A stretch of 64,000 nt of DNA from assembly GCA_002110485.1 (NCBI GenBank), contig MOWL01000031.1:1-64000 (forward strand), written 5' to 3'. Each line of letters begins with the position of its first letter. Within the stretch, counting starts at the first letter, position 1. Made by a program: the position numbers and the translations under genes. Under the pieces are notes generated by a model. That model made no database searches. It was not told the DNA's origin and saw nothing but the letters and a program-made list of their open reading frames with translations. This document shows positions 48,381-57,851 of this stretch, piece by piece. Source of the stretch: Emergomyces orientalis. Taxonomy: Eukaryota; Ascomycota; Eurotiomycetes; Onygenales; Ajellomycetaceae.

Positions 48381-48747
48381 TGAATACTTTCTAGTTAATA
48401 AACTTCATATAATTAATGAAACTGATAGACAAACTTTCTTTAGAAATAATATACAGAATCATTCAATAATTGATTTAACATTAATATCAAACAATTTAAT
48501 GAAAAATAAACTATTTGAATGATATATTAATGAAAAAGAAACATCAGATTCATATCATGAGTTTATTCAATTTAATATTATATTAGATAGAGAGAATATG
48601 ATTGAAAATCCTCTACTATCTAATCAATATAACTTTGAAAAAGCAGATTGGAATGAAGTTGAGAAAAAAATTGAGATATTAAAAGAGAAAAAGAAAAATG
48701 AACTGATTTGAAATAAAGATCAGGAAATTACAGATCAAATACTCTAT
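48381..48747 (+). mobile_element. LINE family A copy 2, part 3, abruptly truncated
   Basis: Continues ORF2 after the LINE-B piece. It matches the reverse complement of about 45620-45960 until the words CAGATCAAATACT (48731-48743). The LINE sequence then stops and GC-rich DNA begins. Confidence 0.75.
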
Positions 48748-49236
48748 TAAACGATGTGACGGCAGGCGGGCGGCCGAAAGAACCTGGTCCGGCGGCCGTT
48801 TTGCGCCGTCCACTCGCCAGGCCGTGCCGCCACGCACCCTTCGTCCAACATGCACGCATCCAATCAGAGCGATGGCCATGCTGCAACCGCCGCGAGATGC
48901 TGCTCTGCCAGCCCGTTCTCATTCCACCTCAACCTCTTCCCTGACACGAAGCCAGAGGCCACGCTTTTTTCGTGCCGGGCGACTCAAAATGGATCCCTTC
49001 CCCTCTGCCAGTCACCATCTTCCCTCCAGGGGAGAGAGGCGGCCTTCTACTCTTCTCATTTCACTCCAGATGCGTCCGCGAGCCTCATCAGTTAAATTCT
49101 TCCAGTTCGTCGTCGTTCCCATTTCACACTATCATCCTTCCTATTATCCTTCCCCTGTTCTGAGTTCTATCCTCGCCCGTCCACACTCCGACCCCTCAGC
49201 ATCGTCGGCAGAGCTCCTTCTTGCCTGACTTTCAAC
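48748..49236. other. GC-rich upstream region of the DUF3435 gene
   Basis: Sharp change in base composition at 48748. No gene recognised. Likely holds the promoter and 5' UTR of the gene starting at 49237. Open frames here are not convincing. Confidence 0.5.
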
Positions 49237-52028
49237 ATGCCTGCTTCCCATGAGGCTGACGCCTGGGGGTTCTCCAACGACGAGTCGGACTACGCCGAAG
49301 ATGTGTTTTCGGACCACAGCGACGACAATACTGATGGAACCGAGGATACCGACAGTGATGACAGCGAGGACAGCGATGACAGTGATGGGGAGATCTCAGA
49401 AGATGACAAGCTTCCTCCTCCCGAACATTATGAGGCCGAGGAGACTACTCTCAATGTCAAACGACTCCGGCAGCGCCGCTTGAAGAAAACCACAGTTGAT
49501 AACATGAATAGAGTCCGAGACCACTGGCACCGGTGAGTGTGATCTCAAGTGTGGCCCAAACCGACCCGCTAACCGTGGAGGCTCTCAGATACTGCGAATA
49601 CATGAGGAGGGATGTGCTCGACACCCACCGGACCCTCTCGATCCAATCCCTTAAAGGGTTCCTCAGCTGGGCCTGCGACCAGCGTCGCGGCAAAGGGGGA
49701 AGAAGGCGGCCGGGGATCCAAGTCGTCAGCTCCCTGGAAACCTTCTGGAAGCAATTCTCCCAGATCCATAAGCAAGACACGGGTGACAGCATCGATCCTC
49801 TGATCATGGCACAAGCACAGGATGTAATGTGGCTCCTACCCTGGTATCTGATCCTCTCTTTTTTTGATATCTCCGTCTAAACTATTGCGGCAGGTGATCG
49901 AGCTCATCGCCGATGAGAAGAAGCTCAGCCGCGAGAAGAGGCCGGGGGAGCCCATGTATGTTGACGACCTGGCGGAGTACCTCCGAGTGCTTCTGGTCAT
50001 GAACGAGATGGAGTTTCTGGTCGGCTGGCTGCGCGTCGAGCTGATCCTCTTCTGCCAGGTCGCGGGCGTCACGGGCAATCGGCCGGATGCCTTGACCCAG
50101 CTTCGGTATCGGGATCTGGAGCTCACGCTGGTCCGGGACCCCCACTCCAGCGCACCCCGTCTATGCGTCGGGCTGACCGCCCACTTCACCAAGACCTTCC
50201 TGGGCATGAAGGACGCGTAAGTTCTCCCCCATGCTCCATGGCCCCTTGTTTCTTCACGAGCCGACTAACCTCCCCGTTCAGGAACACTTTTTGGCTTCCG
50301 GAGATCATCTACGACCCAACTCTGGTGCTCAGTCCTCATGTCTTCCTTCTGGGGATGCTGTTCCACATCCGGGCATTCAAGTCACCGGGTATCAGACGCC
50401 CCGAGGATCTCTACAGCCTGGGCGTCCTGAATGGACTCAACCAGCAGGAACTGCCGCTGCGGGATGATCTGGCGGATCTGTTCGTCTTCTGCTCGGCCGT
50501 CCGCGAAGGAGGTGGCGTCCGGATTGCGCATGAGACCCGGTTGACCACAGCGTCGGTGCGGGCTCGGATGAAAAAGGGCGGCGAGATCACGGGCTTCCAG
50601 CAGGTCACGAAGCCGTATGTCCTCCGTGATGCAGCGGCGAAGGGTTTTAACGAGAGCCGTAAGTGCCCATTTGTCTTTTCCTCCCCTTCTCTCTTCGAGA
50701 GAGAGCATACCTGCTGATGATGGCGTTGTCGAACAGCGGACGTGAGCGATTCTCTTCAGAACCTGATGCTCCAGCACGCCAGCATCGATACGTTCCTCAA
50801 ACACTACCTGGACCGAAACATCACCGCTGATGTCCTCAGCATCTACCGTGGCCTCGAGCCGCAGAAGGCGCTGATGAGGATGGTGTGCTCGATGAGCCGG
50901 TCCATTGACCCTCGCCGACCGTGGAAGCTGACGCCGGAGCAGTCGAGATCGGTAAACCACCAGCCACACATCCTGAAGATCACTCGAAGAGTCGCACACC
51001 TGAAGAAGCGCCGTGACTCTACCGCAAGCTGGCTCCGGGGCCGGATGGGACAGAGGTACCGGCGAAAGGCCGAGAAAGACCGGCGATGGGAAGAGAAATA
51101 CAGGCTCCGGGTCGAGAAGCACGAGAGGCGAGATGAGAGATATCACAAGGCCGTTCGCCGGCTCTGCAATGAGAAGCAACGCGCGAGGATCGAGCTCAAG
51201 CGTAAGATTCTAGAGCGATATCGGCAGGAACAACCTGTGGTTGACAGCGAGCGGCAACTCTCCGGAAAGGTCGTCGATGAGGACGTGAGAAGTGAACTGG
51301 AGTGGTCTGGGTACATGACGCCCGAACAGATGATCATGATCGACGCGGTCCTAACGCTGCCGCCAAAGACCCCGGAGGAGGAACTGCAACGACGGATCAC
51401 CGCCATCCACGCTGTCAGTGCATACTGCGGTGCTGAAGAAGGGCCTCTCTGCCGTCGACGTGGTCGTGGCTCCAGCCCCAAACCGACCACCGTGAAACCA
51501 ACGGCCGTCAAGGCGGAAGTGATGGCCCAGCCATCATCCAACATGCTCCTTGAGTCGGCCATTCGAGCGGTCCGGATGGAACGGCGACCCAAAATATGCT
51601 TTCTCTGTTTGCAGAACACCAAACTCTTGCTTGCAGACCGAGTCTATTCGTTCCGTGAACCAGGGGACCTGACCAAACATTTTCAGAGGCGGCATCTGAA
51701 GAAGTTCCAGCCGATGGACTGCGATATCTGCAACGTGAAGCTGAGAACCCTGAAAGATCTTCTGCTCCATGCGGAAACTGCACACGGAACCATTACACGT
51801 TCGCCCAAGTACAGGATGCTCGCACAATCCGGTGAACCCAGTGCCCCAGGTGGCTGCCTGCCACCGAACTCCCAACCATCTTGGTTTCCGGCTGGCCACC
51901 AGTGCGAGGAGGCTAATCATCAAGGTGGGAGTTTCATGTGCGCCTGGAAACCCCCGCTCGCCTCACAGATCATCCACAATACCTCACGTCCTCATCTGCC
52001 TTTCCGTTTCCCTTTCGCATTTGATTAG
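49237..52028 (+). CDS. DUF3435 tyrosine-recombinase-like protein with C-terminal C2H2 fingers
   Basis: Predicted spliced gene of 840 aa: exons 49237-49532, 49589-49823, 49894-50216, 50282-50658, 50737-52028. The introns (56, 70, 65 and 78 bp) have GT...AG ends, three with CTAAC/CTAAA branch words, and all preserve frame. An acidic N-terminus (Asp/Ser/Glu repeats, about residues 15-60) is followed by the DUF3435 core: T-G-N-R-P (candidate first catalytic Arg), F-H-I-R (H-x-x-R-like) and H-A-S-I-D-T-F-L-K-H-Y-L-D-R (candidate nucleophilic Tyr), then R-P-W-K-L-T-P-E-Q. A basic coiled stretch (residues ~430-500) follows, and near residues 700-760 C-F-L-C...H...H and C-D-I-C...H...H fingers. DUF3435 proteins include the recombinases that mobilise Starship elements and many domesticated or orphan relatives. 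Activity here is unknown. Confidence 0.85.
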
Positions 52029-52489
52029 GATAAAATACCCGCAGGTCGGCATTTGCTCTATTTGGATATAATTGTTTTAGATTAATAGATATGTTTTACA
52101 GCGCTGGGCCAAGCTAAGGCGATGTTTTCTATTCAATAATTTTCAATTTGTTTGCCCTGCTCTTTACTACTACAATACAAGGGCAGCGTAGGGTGTCGAT
52201 GTGTGCCAGTCAAAAAGTGCGCCTCTTATATTTTATGCCATTTTCCAATATTCTTTCTTGTTCATTTTTTGTGTTCTTTGTATCCCTAGAGCCAAGAGAG
52301 ACTTTTATTTGTTGATCCAAAGACAAGTTCTGGAATACAAAACTTCAGCATCAGTAGATGATATTATGAGTCAATGCATCATTCTAAAACCAGAAAGCGA
52401 CTACCGACCAATACCAACTTATTGCTTTCTAATAAATGTTAATAGTTCGCCAACAAATGATTATTGTAAATTATTGCTCACTCCTATTG
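52029..52489. other. intergenic, no gene seen
   Basis: 3' flank of the DUF3435 gene. The word ACCCGCAGGTCGGCATTTG at about 52037-52055 recurs at about 58489-58507. The rest is AT-rich without recognisable coding sequence. Confidence 0.45.
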
Positions 52490-53318
52490 GCCTAGGGAGA
52501 CTGCTGGCTTGGGGAAGCTACTGGCTTGGGGAGGCTGCTGGCTTGGGGAGGCTCCTGTCCCGGGACAAAATGTCGCTTGGGGAAGACTGCTGGCTTGGGG
52601 AAGCTGCTGGCTTGGGGAAGCTACTGGCTTGGGGAAGCTACTGGCTTGGGGAAGCGGCTGGCCTAGGGAGACTGCTGGCCTAGGGAGACTGCTGGCCTAG
52701 GGAGACTGCTGGCTTGGGGAAGCTACTGGATTGGGGAGGCTCCTGTCCCGGGACAAAAGTCGCTTGGGGAAGACTGCTGGCTTGGGGAAACTACTGGCCT
52801 AGGGAGACCGCTGGCTTGGGGAAGCTGCTGGCTTGGGGAAGCTGCTGGCCTAGGGAGACTGCTGGCTTGGGGAGGCTGCTGGCGTGGGGAGGCTCCTGTC
52901 CCGGGACAAAAAGTCGCTTGGGGAAGACTGCTGGCTTGGGGAAGACTGCTGGCTTGGGGAAACTACTGGCCTAGGGAGACCGCTGGCTTGGGGAAGCTGC
53001 TGGCTTGGGGAAGCTGCTGGCCTAGGGAGACTGCTGGCTTGGGGAGGCTGCTGGCGTGGGGAGGCTCCTGTCCCGGGACAAAAAGTCGCTTGGGGAAGAC
53101 TGCTGGCTTGGGGAAGACTGCTGGCTTGGGGAAGACTGCTGGCCTGGGAAGACTGCTGGCTTGGGGAAACTACTGGCCTAGGGAGACTGCTGGCTTGGGG
53201 AAACTGCTGGCTTGGGGAGACTGTTGGCCTAGGGAGACTGCTGGCTTGGGGAGACTGCTGGCTTGGGGAAGCTGCTGGCTTGGGGAAGCTCCTGTCCCGG
53301 GACAAAAAGTGGCTTGCC
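52490..53318. repeat. 17-bp minisatellite with embedded TGTCCCGGGACA palindromes
   Basis: About 48 copies of a 17-bp unit, CTGCTGGCTTGGGGAAG or CTGCTGGCCTAGGGAGA, with variants. A longer module carrying the 12-bp palindrome TGTCCCGGGACA occurs five times (starts 52556, 52744, 52897, 53069, 53293). The long open frames on both strands across it are by-products of the repeat. Confidence 0.95.
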
Positions 53319-53324
53319 AAGTGA

Positions 53325-53500
53325 CTAGGATGTAAAAGATCAAAAATGTAGAAAGACAGAAATTCAAAAATAAAAATGGTGAAAAAAAACCAAAAAGGTT
53401 CTAAATCAAACAGGGTGCCCGAAATAGCTGCTGGAGAATCACTGATTACAGCACTACGGGCGGTTAATCTTGCAGTGGAGCTAGTGATAACCCTCCAATC
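53325..53500 (+). repeat. dispersed repeat, copy 1
   Basis: GTGACTAG...ATGTAAAAGATCAAAA... to CAGCACTACGGGCG. It is similar in word order to 63207-63400 (see second copy). Function unknown. Both copies have a tandem repeat at or next to the same end. Confidence 0.6.
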
Positions 53501-53689
53501 ATGACCATCTTTGTCACGCCTTGGCGTCCTTCTGGTCCGGACCGCGAAGGACGCCAAGAAAGGGAAGGAAGATGCTAGAAAACATCGAAAGCGAGATAGA
53601 TCAGTTACCGCTGGCTGCGGTGACTCAGCCGAATGTGGGGCCCCGAACCGAGGATGCAACCGTGGATCAACTTTAATTCGACGACGCGC

Positions 53690-54790
53690 CAGTATGCCAC
53701 CCAACCAAAAGCGCACAAACTGACATGCAAGCGGAAGAAAACGACTCCCTCACGGCCGTCCAGCTAAATGGCACCCCAAACATTGAATTCACAGGCAACA
53801 GCGATGGACGCCCGAACAAACTTGACGAAATTGCATGACTTGTAACCGAGCTGAAAGGAATAATTGCACAACAAGGCCAGGCTGTGGAGACTCAAAACAT
53901 GCTGTGAAGAGTTAAAAGCGGACCAGAAAGAGTTAATCTGGCATAACTCGAGCCTTAAAGGATGAGATAACTACTTAGAGAACCCAGATGACACATAGAC
54001 CGGATCAACGATCTTGGGCATCAATTACTTCCAACAGCGGAACGAATGGCGAATCCTCAACCCCTCCACCTGCTCCAACGCCCGCGTCCACAAAAGTCGA
54101 CAGGAAAGACCCCCTGCTCTGCGTCCGTATCAGTGCGGCACAGGCTTCCCCCCCCCCCATGGACTATGGAGGACCCCTCACAAGGTATCTCCCCGTGGAC
54201 GAGGTCAAAGCGCGGGTCACAGACGCCCTACAAAATAATACGCCAACTGAAGGAGTCGAGATCATCGGGGTAGGAACTACAAAAACAGGGTACCTCATCC
54301 GCTTCCGGGATGAAGCCTCCAAGGACACTCTGTACTTCGAAGATATGGCTGGGTCCAAGATGCTTAAGTCAGCAGCACAAAAACATAGTTAGTTAATTGG
54401 ATCGTTCGACGGCCGTCAACCCAGCCGACATGGCCAACTCTAATAGCGATTGAGCACGCGGCTGGAGAGGCGCGTCTTCCACAAAAAGTGGAAGAAAGAG
54501 CTGCTGCTGAGCAAGTATATCAGGAGCGGCTTGCAAGAGAGTCAGCGGAGCGGTACAACTGCAGCCAGGGGAACAAGATTGGATGACATGGTTGGAAGAG
54601 CCGGTCTCCCAATCACAGCAAGGCATATCACATGGTCAATTAGAGTAGATCCTCCCTACACATTAAAATCTCCTCAAACAAAGATTCCATGAAGACTCCT
54701 AAATAATCAACGAACATAGAAGGCCAAGCTGAAAAGGGGCAGGCCAGACGGAGCGCCAAAGACCCCAGCGAGGCTCGGTTTGGCTTTAAC
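53690..54790 (+). pseudogene. LINE-C ORF1 remnant
   Basis: Degenerate Gag-like ORF1. The best block runs 53988-54391 (W-A-S-I-T-S, a Pro/Thr-rich linker, then V-R-I-S and Y-L-I-R-F-R-D-E). It is followed by stops and a late K-R-G-R-P block near 54733. ORF1 proteins of Tad1-type LINEs show the same order. No knuckles remain and ORF2 does not follow directly. Confidence 0.6.
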
Positions 54791-54875
54791 TAAGCAATTA
54801 ACTAAGCAATTAACATGCCTCCTACTCTTCCGCCTCTTTCCACCACCCATGAATTTTCACCATAAAGATTTCTAC

Positions 54876-55462
54876 CTAGTAGCTCTTGATAACACCAGTG
54901 ATAACCTGACGACATGTTCCGCAGGTTGCGCCAATGGGGGGAAGGCACTCTGGGCAATACCGATGTCCACACAGAAGGGTCCTCCACGCCGATGGGATGG
55001 TATAACAGATCTGACATTGACATTGATGCTTCAGCTCACGGACTTCAGTCTCAAGCTCGCCGATCAACCCGTCCTTTCTGCCCATTTCTGCACGCAGATG
55101 CTGCACTTCTTCTTCCAGCTCTTTTCTCTTCGCATGCTCTGCCTCGAAAATGTCATGAATTCCTTGATTCGCGGTTTCCTATCTCAATATCAGCAAAGAA
55201 AGAGCCCCACCATGAGCCACACGAGGAAGAGTCTTACCAACACCGTGTCCAAGTTGGGTATTTTACGTTTTTTCGGTGGCTGCCACAGTTCGGAGGGTGC
55301 TGGGTCATCGAATAGAGCCTCATACACCGAATAGCTGTAGTCTGTGCGGGGTCTCTTTCTTCGCAACTTTCGCGCTGGGGGCTGGTGTTCATCCATCTCC
55401 GCATCTGAACTGATGATGATAGTGTTATGAAGCCCGTCGCGAGGATTATTAGTTGACGCCAT
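54876..55462 (-). CDS. small RING-finger protein (splice junction unresolved)
   Basis: First coding part from ATG 55462: acidic-basic N-terminus with K-L-R-R-K-R-P-R and K-K-R-K (possible nuclear signal), ending at a good donor, GTAAGA, at 55237. Second part ends at TAG 54876: a coiled coil (E-L-E-E-E-V-Q-H-L, about 55120-55030), then a RING-like C-Q-I-C...C-G-H-R-Y-C-P-E-C...C-G-T-C (about 55015-54905). RING domains usually recruit E2 enzymes for ubiquitin transfer. The obvious acceptor near 55180 leaves the second part out of frame. A weaker AAG acceptor near 55165 restores it. Either that site is used or the gene carries a frameshift. Confidence 0.55.
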
Positions 55463-55739
55463 GATTGAAAAATGGGTTTGCCTGGGAAATGCCGCTCACT
55501 AGGAACGGCTCGTGATGCAACGAGTTGACTCCAGATGTGAGGCTGTAGGGAAACAAAGAAGAACGATGAAGAGCACCAGCGGGGGAAAATAGGTTCTTTT
55601 ATGTTCGCTCGGTCGCCTTTGGGTACGCAAAGGCCTCTCGGCGGGTTTCAGCCTCGGGGCGTTGTAGGATGGGAAGTGGAAAAGGAATTGAAAGAAAGAT
55701 GGATCCAAGGCGGGAGGGACCCCATATATATACTCAGGG

Positions 55740-57628
55740 CTGGGGAAGCAGTCACGCGAGCTTAGACTGTCCTGCCGTTATCTGGGCATCCAAATGGACA
55801 CCAGGCTCCGATGGGACTACCACCGTGAGAAGGTCGAAGCAGGCGCCACGAAACGACTCTCGGCGCTTTCAGCTCTGGCATCCTCAACGTGGGGAACGGG
55901 GGCAATCAATCTCCGACGGGTATACAGAGCGATGATCGTGCCTCAAATGCTGTATGGCTGCTCCGCGTGGTACATCCCCGGAAACGGCCATACGAGCCGC
56001 GGCGGCGCCATGATAAACGCTATCAAGAGGATCCAGAGACGTGCGGCCCAGATCATCACGGGAGCGTTCCGAACGACCGCCGGGGCTGCAGTGGACATCG
56101 AAGCACACCTACTCCCGGTTCAACAGCAGCTCGAGCAGACAGCCCTGGAAGCTACGATACGCATACGAAGCTCCCCGTTATACGATTACATGGCGGCACT
56201 CAGTGATAACGACACAAGAACCAACCAAATGCGCGATGCACTAAGCCCCCTCGACCGTCTCTCGGGCATTCTTGAACACAAGTACAACGTACAGCTCAAT
56301 CAGCTCGAGAAACGCCAACCGCATGTTGTACCACCGTGGTGGATCCCACCTGTCACCTGCATAAAGGACTCCGCGGAAGACGCGATCAAGGAGCATGACA
56401 CCATCGAACCGGCAATGATACGCATCTACACGGACGGAAGCGGCATCGATGGGCATGTCAGGGCCGCCGCGGTAGCACCTCTGCTTCAGGTCAACGGCAT
56501 CTGCACGAGGAGGACACAGTACATGGGCAGAGCCAATACATCCACAGTGTACGCCGCAGAGCTCAGGGGCCTGGTGCTGGCGCTGCAGATTGTGCTTGAT
56601 GCCCATGCGGCTGGCACCGCTTGCGCCATCTTCACTGACAACCAAGCTGCAGTCCAAGCAATACGAAACCCCAAGCACTCGTCCGGCCAGTATATCCTCG
56701 CTGAGGCCATACGAGCGCTCGACAGGCTTCGGGCCCTCGGATGGGAGGTTCAGTTTCACTGGATTCCAGCACATGTCGGAGTGCGGGGAAACGAAGAAGC
56801 AGATAAACTGGCAAAGCGGGCTGCTGACCCTACCGTAAACACCGAACAACCCGAACCGGATTCAATACAGACGTTAATGGCAACCACAAAATCCACCATT
56901 CGTCAGGCGATGAAAGGCGAATGGGAAACATCATGGGAGAAAGCAAAGCACGGTAGAGATCTCTTCCAGCTTGGGGCTCAACCCAGAAATACGATTCTCG
57001 ACACACACATGGGAACACACAGAGCGATTAGTTCAACGATCACACAGATGCGGACAGGCAAGATCGGCCTCCGTGCTTACCTCCACGCCATCAATAAGGC
57101 CGACACCGATAAGTGCCAATGCGGCTACGGACCGCAGACCGTACGACACATCCTCCTGGAATGCCGGAACTGGGCAGAAGAACGACATCGAATGTGGGCA
57201 GGCAAGTCTCCATGCGTGGACATCAAACGCATTCTCTGTAGCTCGTCAATGGCGGTACAAGCAGCAAAGATGATGATCAGGACAGGCCTCCTGGGTCAAT
57301 TCCAGGCGGTCCCGTCCACAGTACTCCAATATAACTAGCACACGAGTGTAAAACCAGTAGATAGAAGTTGAGGAGGGTCAGGAAAGACCTAACAAGGCAG
57401 AGATACAGGACAGATAGAAAGACTATAGATAGAGGAAGCTCAGGTGGAAAGCAGCATCTTTATATAAAAATAGCTTGTTTCGCAGCAGGACGATTCTTAT
57501 ATAGAGACCTGATTTCCAGGAAGAGGGAGCGGAAACACCTGTATTTGTAGTAGTTCGCTGCATAGCTGCCTGAGGGCGGCTGGGATAATAATAATAATAA
57601 ATAATAATAATAATAATAATAATAATCC
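55740..57628 (+). mobile_element. LINE family C, 5'-truncated, (TAA)n tail
   Basis: GC-rich Tad1/I-type LINE starting within the RT thumb region and ending in an AATAAT tail at about 57585-57628. Its coding frame is intact and has no internal TGA, unlike the AT-rich families. Confidence 0.85.
55794..57338 (+). CDS. LINE-C ORF2 C-terminal part: RT thumb, RNase H, zinc region
   Basis: 514 codons from the first ATG. The frame is open upstream, so this Met is internal to the original protein. Thumb: Y-L-G-I-Q-M-D-T-R-L and S-T-W-G-T-G (about residues 30-40). RNase H: Y-T-D-G-S-G (about residue 210), A-A-E-L (about 245), F-T-D-N-Q-A-A-V (about 280), W-I-P-A-H-V-G-V-R-G-N-E-E-A-D (about 323-337), giving the D-E-D-D catalytic set. 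The C-terminus has C-Q-C-G-Y...H-I-L-L-E-C. The catalytic RT palm is missing, so it cannot mobilise itself. Ends with TAG. Confidence 0.9.
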   Translation: MDTRLRWDYHREKVEAGATKRLSALSALASSTWGTGAINLRRVYRAMIVPQMLYGCSAWYIPGNGHTSRGGAMINAIKRIQRRAAQIITGAFRTTAGAAVDIEAHLLPVQQQLEQTALEATIRIRSSPLYDYMAALSDNDTRTNQMRDALSPLDRLSGILEHKYNVQLNQLEKRQPHVVPPWWIPPVTCIKDSAEDAIKEHDTIEPAMIRIYTDGSGIDGHVRAAAVAPLLQVNGICTRRTQYMGRANTSTVYAAELRGLVLALQIVLDAHAAGTACAIFTDNQAAVQAIRNPKHSSGQYILAEAIRALDRLRALGWEVQFHWIPAHVGVRGNEEADKLAKRAADPTVNTEQPEPDSIQTLMATTKSTIRQAMKGEWETSWEKAKHGRDLFQLGAQPRNTILDTHMGTHRAISSTITQMRTGKIGLRAYLHAINKADTDKCQCGYGPQTVRHILLECRNWAEERHRMWAGKSPCVDIKRILCSSSMAVQAAKMMIRTGLLGQFQAVPSTVLQYN

Positions 57629-57851
57629 AGCCGCCCGCCATCCAGTGTCGCCCGTCATCCAGTGCCGCCCGTCATCCAGTGTCGCCCGTCATCCAGTGCC
57701 GCCCGCCATCCAGTGTCGCCCGTCATCCAGTGCCGCCCGCCATCCAGTGTCGCCCGTCATCCAGTGCCGCCCGCCATCCAGTGTCGCCCGTCATCCAGTG
57801 CCGCCCGTCATCCAGTGCCGCCCGTCATCCAGTGCCGCCCGTCATCCAGTG
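57629..57851. repeat. 17-bp minisatellite beside the LINE-C tail
   Basis: About 13 copies of CCGCCCGTCATCCAGTG with TGTCG/TGCCG and CGT/CGC variants. It starts directly after the (TAA)n tail and ends at the edge of the inverted-repeat element. Confidence 0.95.

Noticed and set aside
48138..48383. GC-rich frame inside the LINE-B piece
   Set aside because: It lies within the 5'-truncated LINE fragment, with no homology or start context.
965..48747. TGA stops as ordinary RIP
   Set aside because: RIP favours CpA and should give TAA and TAG from CAA, CAG and TGG. The observed stops are overwhelmingly TGA. A few TAA sites in LINE-A do look RIP-like, so some RIP may coexist.
52201..53716. Long open frames on both strands across the 17-bp minisatellite, up to 288 codons
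   Set aside because: The period is not a multiple of three, so the repeat cycles through all frames and happens to lack stops. The predicted peptides are pure repeat translations with no start context or homology.
57629..57851. Possible CRISPR array
   Set aside because: Units are contiguous with no unique spacers, and the genome is eukaryotic.
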